From positions 1-22,139 of the forward strand of contig CAXKVR010000545.1 in assembly GCA_964058845.1 (NCBI GenBank): a DNA stretch of 22,139 bases, in the 5' to 3' direction. Made by a program: the position numbers and the translations under genes. Origin of the DNA: Carex sylvatica. Its lineage: Eukaryota > Streptophyta > Magnoliopsida > Poales > Cyperaceae. This document shows positions 8,124-17,188 of the stretch, piece after piece. Every line of letters begins with the position of its first letter. Positions within the stretch are counted from its first letter, which is position 1. Under the pieces are notes generated by a model. It made no database searches, had not been told where the DNA came from, and saw only the letters and a list, made by a program, of their open reading frames with translations.

Positions 8124-9187
8124 GCTCTCACTGCAAATGAGATATCGGGACGAATATGTGTCAAATAGATCAATTTGCCTACCAGTCTCTGGTATCTCTC
8201 ACGATCAACCTCTTCTCCTGCCTCTGCACTTATCTTGGTCTTCACATCAATTGGAGAAACTGCAGTCCTGCACCCCAACATGCTTGTCTCTGTAAGCAAG
8301 TCTAGGACATACTTCTTTTGGGATAAAACAATCTCCTCTGCTTCGCGAGCCACCTCAATTCCAAGGAAGTACATAAGCTGTTCCAAATCATTCACCTCGA
8401 ATTTCTTCTCCAATTTTGCTTTCAACTGTGCAATTTTTCCCTCATCATCTCCGGTAATGATCATATCATCGACATACACAGTCAGCATAGTAATGTGACC
8501 ACTATATTGTTAAAAAAACACCGTGTGGTCAGCATTAATTTGCTAATAGCCCATGCCTACCATAGCATTCCTGAACCTACCAAACCAGGTCCGAGGGGAC
8601 TGCTTTAACCCATAGATCGACTTTTTGAGCCTGTACACCTTATCCACTGTCTGGTTTGTGCCAAACCCTAGTGGAACCTCCATGTACACCTCCTCTAACA
8701 AATCACCATGAAGAAATGCATTATTCACATTGAGTTGGTGTAACTGCCATTCCTTATTCACTGCCATGGAAACCAGTGTTCTCACTGTGCTCATCTTCGC
8801 CACGGGTGTAAAGGTCTCATCATAGTCAATGCTATAGGTCTGACTGTACCCCTTTGCTACCAGCCGAGCCTTATAGCGCTCAACCAGACCCTCTAAATTC
8901 TGTTTTATTGTGAAGATCCACTTGCATCAAACAGCCTTCTTGCCTGGTGGTAGTGACACAAGTTCCTAGGTTTTGTTCTTGCAAAGGGCACTGAGCTCTT
9001 CTAGCACGGTTGTTTTTCACTTCGGATCTTCTTTAGCAATCTGCCAACACTTAGAAATAGAGACAGTGTCTAATGATGCAATGAATGCTCTATGTACTGT
9101 TTATATCTGTGAGTAAGAGAAACTGAGCAATCTCATGAGGAAAACTATACCGGTCAGGAGGAATGCCCGTATTCTCGCTAGGAGTCC
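8117..9187 (-). pseudogene. Copia reverse transcriptase segment, broken
   Basis: Read in one frame with stops, this covers the RVT_2-type polymerase. In order it shows CKWIFTIKQN and RYKARLVAKGYSQT (about 8850-8930), DYDETFTPVAKMSTVR, the motif A region LNVNNAFLHGDL, EVYMEVPLGF, KSIYGLKQSPRTWF, and the catalytic YVDD box with ITGDD (about 8440-8480). It ends near LTHIRPDISFAV. Stops interrupt it at 8966-8968 (TAG), 8927-8929 (TGA) and twice between 8488 and 8543. In motif A the residue normally Asp (family pattern LDVxNAFLHG) is Asn here, so a metal-binding catalytic residue appears lost even apart from the stops. It is a dead enzyme. Confidence 0.93.
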
Positions 9188-9556
9188 TTATAGGGGCGTG
9201 GGAGGAATAGAGAGATGAATCATAACATCTATGTATTCTGAGTCTGAGGTGGGTGGTGTAAGTGTCTCAGGAGTCGGAGTAGGCAGGGATAAGGGACTTG
9301 GCACAGGTGACACTGTAGGCACGGCTCCCTCACTCTGCTTATTTCTTCTCACATACATCTCACGGTATCTCGACTCCCCCTGAGCCTGAGTTCTACCACC
9401 TTCGGGCCTATTCCTCTCAACTTCTGGCTCACCCACAGCCGAATCCTCTCTTTGTGGCTCAATCTTGGCCGAATTCTCATTTTCTGGCTCAACCCTGGCC
9501 GAATCCATCAGTGCGCAAGGAATACCACTCACATTCACCATCACTACTACTCTCAC
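9188..9556 (-). pseudogene. Integrase-to-RT linker segment of the copia polyprotein
   Basis: A Pro/Glu/Ser-rich, low-complexity stretch with three related repeats near its start (ARVEPENENSAK, AKIEPQREDSA and VGEPEVERN), then SRYREMYVRRNKQ and a Pro-rich run of Ser/Thr-Pro pairs. Copia polyproteins normally have such a variable, disordered linker between the integrase C-terminus and reverse transcriptase. It shares a frame with the reverse transcriptase but not with the integrase core, so a frameshift lies at about 9490-9556. Confidence 0.8.
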
Positions 9557-10199
9557 CCTCTCGCCTCATACCTCCTATATTGAGCGAGTCTTCAAAGAGT
9601 GATGTAGTCTCTGAGGAGTAATAAGGTTGGAGCTCGCGAAATGTAACATCTATACTCACAAACAATATCTTCTCTACCAGACTCCAGCACACATAACCCT
9701 TTTGAGTACCAGAGTAACCCACAAAGATGCATTTCACCGCTCTGGGATCCAACTTTTCCACTGTTGGTCTGTTGTCTTTCACAAAACACACACAACCAAA
9801 TACCTTAGGAGGAAGAATACCTCCATTATCTCCTTTCAACATCACACACGGAGTCTGCCATTCCAACACTCTAGATTGCATTTTGTTGATCAATTGTGCG
9901 GCTGTCTGGACTGGTTGTCCCCATAAATGTTTCGAAACATTCATGGAGATCATCATGCACCGGGCTATCTCCAACAAGTGTCTATTTTTTCTCTCTGTCA
10001 CTCCATTTTGTGCTGGTGTGTAAAGGCATGTGGTCTGATGATGTATCTCATGAACTGACAAATACTCCTCGAATGCCTTGGTTGTATATTCAGTCCCATT
10101 ATCGGATCTCAGTGCCTTCACCACAGCACTAAACTGAGTTTGAACTGCCTTATGGAAATCCTTGAAGCAAGTAAGTATATCACTCTTGTTTTTCATCAA
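9489..10199 (-). pseudogene. Copia integrase core (rve), broken
   Basis: This segment inserts the cDNA into host DNA. From residue 1 of this frame it shows KNKSDILTCFKDF, then ALRSDNGTEYT with the second catalytic Asp (D33), then YTPAQNGVTERKNRHLLEIAR with the catalytic Glu (E69). Further on come the copia hallmarks LWGQPVQTAAQLINK, PPKVFGCVCFV and KCIFVGYSGTQKGYVCW. The first catalytic Asp lies upstream in HSDVWGP, in the pre-integrase segment. Between HSDVWGP and KNKSD the expected stretch around the usual FIDDYSR-like motif is largely missing and a stop occurs, pointing to a small deletion. The frame is shifted relative to both protease and reverse transcriptase. Confidence 0.93.
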
Positions 10200-10620
10200 G
10201 TAAAATCATGTGACATGAGAATAACAATCGAGTAAGGCCCCCATACATCTGAGTGTACTAGATCAAAGGCATGATAACTCCTACTTCCGGAGCTTACATA
10301 CGAACTCCTTGTATGCTTCCCAAACTCACATCCATCACACATAAGTTTCTATTTGTCAGCTTTCTCATACTTTGATGGAAACAAACGTTCCAGTAGGTTG
10401 AAGGAAGAGTGCCCCATCCGCCGATGAATCAGAAGCAACTCATCCTCCACACTCACCCCATATCCTCCTACCCCCACTCTATCGACCACAGATACCAGCG
10501 CTGTGTCAATCCATTTTCTATCCATGCATCACAACCCATCACGCTATGTGCCAGTCTCAAGTATCCGACCTGTCCCTTTCTCCTGAAAAATCATCGTCGG
10601 AATATCAAATGTCACGATGC
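10200..10620 (-). pseudogene. GAG-pre-integrase / zinc-binding segment, broken
   Basis: After a TAG ending the protease frame, family-like sequence continues with TFDIPTMIFQEKGTGRIL. Then comes the HHCC zinc finger of integrase: IHRRMGHSS, and after a TAG near 10350, KLMCDGCEFGKHTRS. Next is SYHAFDLVHSDVWGP, holding the first Asp of the DDE triad. Stops and a deletion after HSDVWGP break continuity with the integrase core. No long open frame survives. Confidence 0.8.
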
Positions 10621-10624
10621 ATTT

Positions 10625-11017
10625 CTACTCACGAATAATAGCACTAATGGACACCAGGTTTACGGGAAAGGAATGAGCATGCAACACATTGGTCAGAGTT
10701 ACTGAATCTGTACATCTCACAGTACCCTTATCAACCACAGGCTGGACCGTACCATTGGCTGTTTGAATGTTATCTGGGACTGCTAGGTGAGTATAGGAAT
10801 AGAACTCCCTAGCAGCACCAGTCGCATGGCAAGATGCACCAGAGTCTACTATCCAATCTGATGATCTAGTAGTGGGTATAGAGGCAAGAGCAAGTGTGTC
10901 AGCGACCGCACTCTTCCCCTCACTTGCTCCTTTCTGCCTCCTCCTGATTATCTCTATGATCAGATCCTCCTCGGATAACCCTACAATAACTTGTTTCTTT
11001 TTCTTTACAACCATCAA
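10625..11017 (-). pseudogene. Copia aspartic protease segment
   Basis: This pepsin-like retroviral-type protease cleaves the polyprotein. The active-site motif is visible as DWIVDSGASCHATG at about residues 54-67 of this frame (Asp at 58), and the segment closes with TNVLHAHSFPVNLVSISAI, typical of copia proteases. Upstream in the same frame a basic RGREGQRGGRGG-type tract (about 11018-11050) represents the end of nucleocapsid, which shows that Gag and protease were once continuous and that the frame difference is a later frameshift. A TAG ends it at about 10622-10624. Confidence 0.88.
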
Positions 11018-11451
11018 ATTTGCCCGGTTGCCTCCTCTTCCACCTCTTTGGCCCTCACGGCCACGTTCACAGTTCCGAGACTGTCCCCTTTCACCTGCAT
11101 CTCGCTTCTTAGGTGACCTACCTCACCGCATATGTAACACCGTCGAGACTCATATCTGAACCCTGTGTTACCTATGTGATATGAGTTGGAGACCGCTAGT
11201 GCTGACTTCACTCCTGGAAGTCCTGCTGCCTGAGCCTGTAGCCTAATCCGGCTCTCCTCCTCAGTCAAGTACGTAGCTGGCCCTTCGAGCCTCATGTCGA
11301 TAGGTGACAGCTCAACCTTCTGCACCTTCGACTTGCTCTCAACAGAAGCTTGGTACACGGCCAACGCTTGTTGCACCATGACAGCCATCTCATCAGAGGT
11401 CAGCTTCGTGCAAGTCTTTGCAAACGCATTCCCAGTCTCCTCCTCTGACAT
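11014..11451 (-). pseudogene. Copia Gag remnant lacking the capsid core
   Basis: A 145-codon frame starting MSEEETGNAFAKTCTKL. It runs through VELSPIDMRLEGPATYLT, which resembles the start of plant copia capsid domains, and then jumps at residue about 63 (near base 11262) to EEESRIRLQAQAAGLPG, which resembles sequence close to the nucleocapsid. The roughly 150-250-residue capsid core normally between these is absent, and the join is in frame. A CCHC zinc knuckle begins CYICGEVGHL but the fourth ligand is lost, because a frameshift at the end of the knuckle changes the reading frame to RSEMQVKG. The remaining basic tract is found in the protease frame. It is clearly non-functional as a structural protein. 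Confidence 0.8.
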
Positions 11452-11863
11452 TGATCCGACTCAAATCTACGCCTCACGTATCAATCCAAGTCCGAATCTT
11501 TTCTATTACTTTCTTAGACCCGATCTTACACTGTTAAGATCGAGATCCACATCATCTCCCTCTCTCTTCTTCTTCTTGTTAACCCGATCTTGATCTATCT
11601 CATCAAGATTTGAGTTCAAAACCTGATCAAACCTCGATCCAAACCTGCTTCGCGGGTATCGTGGGGTAGAGGCCCCCCACGCCGGCCAATCAACACAAAG
11701 AGCCTACCTTTGGTGGCCGGCCGACTCTAGAAGAAGAGAAGACCGAACGGCGGAAGAGATGAGAGGAGCGGCGCGGTTACTGTATTGGCGGCCCGGTTAC
11801 TGTAGCGTTGTGGTACTATAGCGCGCGACACTGTAGCAGGTAGGGTTAGATTTAGGTTTTTAA
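11452..11863 (-). other. Copia untranslated leader, GC-rich with short repeats
   Basis: This lies between the primer site and the Gag start. The part nearest the LTR (about 11640-11840) is strikingly GC-rich against the AT-rich window and contains four variants of a TACTGTA/CACTGTAGC-type word (GGTTACTGTA twice, GGTACTATAGC, ACACTGTAGC) and GGCCGGCC-type palindromes. Packaging or dimerisation signals would be expected in this zone in a live element, but none can be proved here. Confidence 0.7.
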
Positions 11864-11876
11864 GGCTCTGATACCA
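11864..11876 (-). other. Primer-binding site, initiator Met tRNA type
   Basis: On the - strand this reads TGGTATCAGAGCC, directly abutting the 5' LTR. It is the standard plant copia site complementary to the 3' end of initiator tRNA-Met. Confidence 0.93.
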
Positions 11877-12040
11877 TGTGAATTTTTAGGAAAAATGAAT
11901 TGTATTGATTCCTTTGTTCTTTTGAGTCTATATAGACGTTACATTTTTCATTCGTAACCCTATGATTCTTTATAATTCCTTTCTTACCAATATAATCCTA
12001 TAACTTCTAATAATGCAATAAACATACATAAATCTCAACA
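11877..12040 (-). repeat. 5' LTR of the copia element (164 bp)
   Basis: This matches 7352-7515 with 12 substitutions by my count. On the - strand a TATATAG box (complement of 11928-11935) is placed as expected for the LTR promoter. At 164 bp it is short even for a copia LTR. Confidence 0.97.
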
Positions 12041-12045
12041 CAAGC
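12041..12045. repeat. Target-site duplication CAAGC, right copy
   Basis: Exact partner of 7347-7351. Confidence 0.9.
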
Positions 12046-12092
12046 TAAGAGTTACTAGATTAAAGAGAGTACTTGTTGCAAAAGCTCACAAT

Positions 12093-12096
<4 letters not shown>

Positions 12097-12143
<47 letters not shown>
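12097..12143. repeat. (GA)n microsatellite
   Basis: About 17 uninterrupted GA units are followed, after one extra A, by about six more. Further short GAGAGA patches occur to about 12233, two of them next to related GCACTTGGCA-like words (near 12144 and 12176). Confidence 0.95.
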
Positions 12144-12394
12144 CACTTTGGCATGCCAAGTTTAAAAAGAGAGAGAGCACTTGGCAACCGCTCTTGAGGT
12201 TTTTCAAAAAGAGAGATTGAGAGAGAGCAGACTATTACCATGTTTCACTGGTGGTATGACGTATAGAACCAAGATATGAGAATATCCACCTTATATGATC
12301 AACAATCCAGTCTATTTATTTTTAGCCTAAATATTTAGCTTCAATAATGGAACTGAGCATGTTTTATGTGTTAGGGTACACAGTAGCGGAAGTT

Positions 12395-12900
12395 CAGATA
12401 CCAGATGCAAGTACAACAGAAGCTCTGATATCAGTTATTGTTGGACAACACAAGACACAAGCATGATAAACACAACAACAAAAACATAAGATAAGGCACA
12501 CTATTTTTTTGGTGGAGAACTCTTATGGAAAAAAAATTACCACTCATCAAGCATTTTTTTTCCTATTACAATCAAAGAGATACATGTTGTAACTATCCCT
12601 CAGCTCACCCACTCATTCGCATGTAGACGTATCACTCGTAAAGTAGATGAGTTTCAACAGTTTAGATTCGTCGTTTGAAGGTAATCCAATATATTTTAGA
12701 GTTGAGTTTACAAAGAAATTTGGTGAACTAGGAACACTCTAGTTCTCCTCTAGGCTAAGAACAACAACAATGAAATAAGGACTCTTAAAAAATTGCATGA
12801 TTGCATCCATGCCGTCGCCTGTAGACTGTTGCAGTCTGTTGGTATTTTGGCCTTAACATTTTCTTTCAAATTCTGATTAAGGTGATTCAAGACTCGTTGG
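12395..12900 (-). mobile_element. Possible relic of a second LTR retrotransposon end
   Basis: At about 12420-12436 the + strand reads GAAGCTCTGATATCAG, one or two changes from the GGCTCTGATACCA primer-site complement of the intact element. It is followed a few bases later by TGTTGGACAACACAAGACAC, which could be an LTR end beginning with TG. The flanking A-rich sequence has no coding capacity, and no partner LTR is visible in the window. The orientation would be the same as the intact element. This is an inference from one motif. Confidence 0.3.
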
Positions 12901-13429
12901 AAAGCTAAGAACAAGTTCTACGATGTGAACACATGATCTTAATCGTTCCATGTCCTCCTTAAACATCATAGCAACCCGTATAGAGATATAGAAGAGACAT
13001 TCTCGTTGAGCTTAAATAGATTGATTGTATGGACATATAGCATCTTAAATTTTGTACTTGTAAAATGAGATTATCTTATCATTTCATGCCTGGTAATCTT
13101 ATTCCCGGATATGCATCTTGAAAGTATTATATAATGTCCGATTTCTTGATGAGTGCAACAAGTCAATAAACATTGTTTAATTTCTCTCAGCCTTTTTCTT
13201 ATTCCAGTGTAGTGATTCATTTTCATTTTGTTATTATGTATATAACTTGATGGCAACATGCAGTGCATAATGATGTATAGAAATGTTAGGGAGGTTTTAG
13301 CTAATATTTTGTTCATTCTTTTTGGGTAAAAAGTTTAGCACACTTGGTGGAAATTTCATGTTGGAAATAGATGTATCCTAAAAAAGACATTTTTGAAGTT
13401 CTGTTTCTCAATGATAAACATATCACAGG
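12901..13429. other. Intergenic DNA, nothing recognised
   Basis: AT-rich sequence with short non-convincing frames only. I see no repeat termini or RNA gene. Confidence 0.45.
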
Positions 13430-13590
13430 CTTTCCTTCTTGTAGGATTGGGATTGAGACAGAAATGTAGAGGTTTACACTTAACCTTTTAATTCTTATTT
13501 AACGTCTACAAATGACATCTCATTCAAATTTTAAACTCACGACTTTTCGTACATAGTATTGCTCTTTGTCACTACACCAAAAGCTAACCG
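13430..13590 (-). mobile_element. Probable tRNA-derived SINE relic
   Basis: On the - strand, starting near 13585, TTGGTGTAGTGACAAAGAGC resembles a pol III A box region. About 35-40 bases on, GTCGTGAGTTTAAAATT resembles a B box (consensus GGTTCGANNCC) in the form common in plant SINEs. The order and spacing fit a tRNA-derived promoter. The downstream part (GAATGAGATGTCATTTGTAG...) is unassigned. Ends and target duplications are not clear. Confidence 0.4.
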
Positions 13591-13789
13591 GTTCTTTAGA
13601 ATATGTGGAATTTTGGTGACCTCTGTAATAGGATTTATTTCGTTTTGAAGAACATGCACAGATACAATTTTAATAAATACAACATCAACCCAAATTCACA
13701 AGGTGTGCAAGAAATTTTTGAAAATGTGATTTTAGGTGGGGTTGGTCATAGTATGCACAGCGGTATGCAGATAATGTATGTGAAATTGG

Positions 13790-14181
13790 TGCTATTCGGA
13801 TTAGTAAAAATATTGTTTGAATTGTATATTTGAAATAGTGAATAGCTGTGATCGATAAAGAATAATATTAACAATATGCTAATTAAGAAGAAAGATAGGC
13901 AAGTGGGGTCTCAAATGAATTGTCACGATGTGGAGATAACATAAGTGATATCAATTTTATTATTTTGAGACTGTGTTGACGGAAATTCAAAAAGAAAATA
14001 TTTTTCTCTCTCTCTTTACATTTTCCGAATAGTAGCTATTCTTACATTTACAAGGAATAGAGAATAGCATCTATTCTATCTATTTCGAATAGTAAAAATA
14101 TTGTTTGGATGTATATTGCTATTCCGAATAGTCCATATTCTAGAATAGCTTCTATTCTTGATACATCCAAACATACCCTTA
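13790..14181. mobile_element. CTATTC-type MITE debris with a small hairpin copy at 14101-14171
   Basis: The segment at about 13798-13840 (TTAGTAAAAATATTGTTTG...) is repeated directly at about 14089-14125. The right copy is closed by an exact inverted repeat: TTTGGATGTAT at 14104-14114 and ATACATCCAAA at 14161-14171, with GAATAG/CTATTC words between. The terminal word TTTGGATG and the CTATTC motif also occur in the 101-402 element, so the two are probably relatives. Ends are approximate and no target duplication was found. Confidence 0.5.
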
Positions 14182-15033
14182 AAACACAGTGCACAAGAGA
14201 GATCCTGTTTCATTTGAGACAAAATCACACTATTGAAATTATATTTCATTATGTAACTGAGGTCAAAGTTCAGGCATTCATCTAACTAGTTAAAGATATA
14301 AAAACTTGTATTTGATAAGAGAAATGAGTTGAAGAATTTTAAGTATAATATCATGTTCAAAACTTGTAGATATGATATGGAACTGTTTGTCAAAACTCGA
14401 AAAAACACACAATATTGGATTGCCCATCTTTCATGTAGCGGTAAAAGAAATGGGTAAATGTTAACAGTGCAGTTTTAGCTTTATGCAATGCATGAACTAT
14501 ATAAATAAAACAGTACTTCATATAATTTGTAGGGTGCATGAAGCCAAAATTGATTTGTTAAAATATTTACCCAAAAAATCTTCAAAATTTGCAAATGTGG
14601 ATAACCTCTTAAGACTGATTCGAATCTCTAGGGCTGTCGCACTCTACACCTTTTTAAAAGGAGGTATATGATCTCCTATAATTTTTAAATAAAAGAACGA
14701 AGTATAATCGAATTAAAATATTGATTAAAGAAATATTCAAGTACCAAAACTGCTAGGCAAATAGAGTGAATAGACAGAGCACCACACATATAACAACATT
14801 ATCCCTTTTCCGATACATAAATATCTCGATTCGGGATCGTCTCCTATCTAATCATCTAAAATGATTTCAAATGGAATTGCGCAAATTATTAGGTTTTTTT
14901 TCCTAACAATCGGATGATTTTTGCATGGACATAAAATGATGAAATTACATTTTCGCTGTTCATACTAAAAACACTTTATGTCGCCTAATAGTTGAAGAAA
15001 CACACTATTGAATAAATATATAATAAGAGGAGA
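14182..15033. other. Intergenic DNA, nothing recognised
   Basis: AT-rich, with no coding frame of note and no repeat ends. Fragments such as GATTCGAATC at 14618-14627 resemble a pol III B box but have no matching A box. Confidence 0.45.
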
Positions 15034-15431
15034 GTTCAAATGCATTCATTTTATGTGTCTCCACTATGTTTCTATTTTTTAAAATCTTAATAACTCAAAA
15101 TTTTAAAATCAAAATAAAACAGTTAGATGTGATTTATATTATTTTCTCTATGTGCTCATAAAAAGTTATCACATTTCAATTTTATTTTTATATAAATCAA
15201 TAAGTTAAAAAATGAACGTCTAGAAATCATTCACATTAGTGTGTTTTTTACAAGCTTTTGATGATAATTAAAATAAAATTGAAATGTCATATCTTTTTAT
15301 ACGTGCATAGAAAAAATGATGCAGATTATATCCAACGGTTTTATTTTGAATTTTAAGTTTTAAATTTTGAATTATTAAAGATTTTAAAAATAGAGGCATA
15401 GTGGAGACGCAAAAAATAGAGGCATTTGAAC
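15034..15431. mobile_element. Long-TIR foldback element (about 398 bp)
   Basis: Left and right arms of about 155 bases each are inverted copies. Both begin GTTCAAATGC, share GTCTCCACTATG, then AAAATCTT, AATAAAAC and ACATTTCAATTTTATTTT, with scattered substitutions and small indels. About 85 bases separate the arms. There is no coding capacity. Flanking TATATAAT occurs on both sides (15017-15024 and 15434-15441) and could be an 8-bp target duplication, but the local AT richness makes that weak. Its inner TTAGATGTGAT...ATGTGCT phrase is shared with the foldback elements at 21363-22139. Confidence 0.7.
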
Positions 15432-15441
15432 CCTATATAAT

Positions 15442-16609
15442 TGTGGTGAGTTAAATATTGATAAAGACTTTGTTAATTGTGAAGATCTGTAATACTTAAT
15501 ACATGTAAAAATTATTTAATAAACATTTGTTTTTTGTTTTGTTATTGTTTAGCATAAAGTAATAAAAAGCGAATTTCGGAACTCAAAGCTCACATTCAAA
15601 TTTCAATATTTTGAAGTACTCAAATAGTTTTAGTTTTTAGAAGCAGTTACACTTCTATTTCAATATGATACTTTTATATTTATAGCCATTTTTTTAGAAG
15701 AAACGAAACAATTACAAGTTACACGATTTTTTTTTCCTCAAAATTGATCTCCTTCGAGTTATAAACTGTGTTTATCAAAATAACTCACAAAGTAATTATA
15801 ATCTATGTATAGAAGACAAGAACTTAAACCCTCTTCAAAAAATTTAAAGAAATGCACCAACAACGATATGTTGAAAGTTTGTTCTAAAATCTTACATGTA
15901 ATGTCATACAAAATGAAAATCTGATTGAAACCATAATTTGAATGAGAAATGTATTAATTGTTGATTTTTTTTTTTATCCTCTTCAAATGTCTAAGGAAGA
16001 CCGTCAAAAATTCTGTAATCAGACAACACTTGATATATAATTTCATGAAGATGCTTGATCCTCTCAAGTTTTTCTTTATTTCTTCACTTATAATTCATTT
16101 TGCTATTACCTTTGTTTTTGTTTTTTGTTTCAATTTTCTTTTTCATTTTGTCTCTTTGTTCTTTTTTTGGGTGAGAGAGGAGTTTTTTTTAGACTCTGCT
16201 CCACAACGTCAGTGCGGAGAGGAAGGAAAGAAAAATAATTGTTTGTTTCTCTCACTGCAGTGAATAAAACATATATTTCAGTTTGCCACAGTAATGCGTT
16301 CCTTCTCTTACCTCTTAGATTACCTTCTTCAAAGCAAATAAACGGAGACCATAAAAGTTCATCACGCACATAGTTCATCTTTATTTCTGTTCCTTCTCTT
16401 TAATGAACTTCTCCTCCGTTATGCAGTACACTGTACACCCGTAAAAGTTGTTCAATGGCTTAAGTCAGATTCTACCATTTACCATTCTAGAGGAGCTGGA
16501 CCCCCTAAAATCTAACCTATAAACCTAGCTACTCTAGTATTAAAGAAGATGTGTTGGATTTGGACAGGTTTTCAAATTTAATATTGAAAGTGGAAAATCT
16601 AGAGAGCAT
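15442..16609. other. Intergenic DNA, nothing recognised
   Basis: No convincing gene. Two overlapping frames near 15958-16378 on opposite strands are low-complexity (Phe-rich or basic) and show no domain. CT-rich patches near 16380-16420 might belong to an unannotated transcript but nothing supports that directly. Confidence 0.45.
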
Positions 16610-16618
16610 GGTTCTTAT
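16610..16618. repeat. 9-bp target-site duplication GGTTCTTAT, left copy
   Basis: Identical to 16830-16838, flanking the Mutator-like MITE. Confidence 0.85.
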
Positions 16619-16829
16619 GGAGGCGGAGTAGGTCCGATGCCCATTGGACCTACTTTGGTTCGATGGGTGTTGTGACCATCCAATTACATCAAGATTCGCG
16701 CACTGTGTATTAAAATCCGTGTGAGGTTTATCAATTGCCGTGCGCATAGATCTTTATGCTGATCGTACGGTGATCGAGCCCATCGAACCTAAAAGTAGGT
16801 CCAATGGGCATCGGACCTACTCCTATCTC
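16619..16829. mobile_element. Mutator-like MITE, 211 bp
   Basis: It is flanked by an exact 9-bp duplication, the signature of Mutator-like transposition, and starts with G and ends with C. The inverted repeats extend about 50 bp: after a divergent first six bases both ends read GGAGTAGGTCCGATGCCC on into ATTGGACCTACTTT and GGTTCGATGGG. Each inverted repeat also contains its own hairpin, GTAGGTCC pairing with GGACCTAC around a 10-base loop. There is no coding capacity, so mobilisation would depend on a MULE transposase elsewhere in the genome. The body between the repeats is unremarkable. Confidence 0.88.
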
Positions 16830-16838
16830 GGTTCTTAT
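16830..16838. repeat. 9-bp target-site duplication GGTTCTTAT, right copy
   Basis: Exact partner of 16610-16618. Confidence 0.85.
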
Positions 16839-17188
16839 ACGCCAATGCAGAGACTCAGAGCCATTGGTGCATTATTTTTCTATAGAAAATTATTGATGTG
16901 AAAGAATTGACAGGGTCAGTTAGTGACGACTTAAACTAATCTATAATGCTTAGAATTTGAAGGATGATCGTGCATTACAGTGTTGAACCTACTCATTTAT
17001 TAATTATATCTCCTGTTTTCAACGAGAAACACGAAACTCTCTATTGGAGACAAGTACCATATTTATATGCAATAAATATTTATCGAGTTTGATAAACGGA
17101 AGGACTGATTATAATAAGATATTTTTATTATCAACACTAGTATATACTAGTATATAGTACAAACACATCTTTATAGAGGCAGGATTTG
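16839..17188. other. Spacer between two MITEs, nothing recognised
   Basis: AT-rich. It contains a short ACTAGTATATACTAGTATATAGTA palindromic patch near 17136-17160 and no coding signal. Confidence 0.5.

Larger units (their letters stand above)
7352..12040 (-). mobile_element. Degenerate full-length Ty1/copia LTR retrotransposon
   Basis: A 4,689-bp element read on the - strand. It has two 164-bp LTRs bounded by TG...CA, a perfect 5-bp target duplication, a primer-binding site and a polypurine tract. The segment order is Gag, protease, integrase, reverse transcriptase, RNase H. Integrase before reverse transcriptase identifies Ty1/copia. By my alignment the LTRs differ at 12 of 164 positions with no gaps, and 11 of these are transitions, so the insertion is not recent. 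The reading frame changes at least four times and contains many stops, several of them TGG to TAG or GGA to TGA. The capsid core of Gag seems deleted. The element cannot encode its own proteins and is a fossil copy. Confidence 0.97.

Noticed and set aside
7770..8498. Long + strand frames (132 and 107 codons) across 7770-8168 and 8175-8498
   Set aside because: They lie antisense to the RNase H and RT segments of the - strand copia element, whose motifs are unmistakable. The + frames carry no domain.
9627..10132. Several overlapping + strand frames of 78-99 codons
   Set aside because: Antisense shadows of the copia integrase core.
14612..14640. tRNA-like B box GATTCGAATC
   Set aside because: No A box at the right distance and no cloverleaf could be drawn by eye.
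15958..16378. Opposite-strand frames of 101 and 82 codons
   Set aside because: The + frame starts in a T run and is almost all Phe/Leu. The - frame is its shadow. No motifs.
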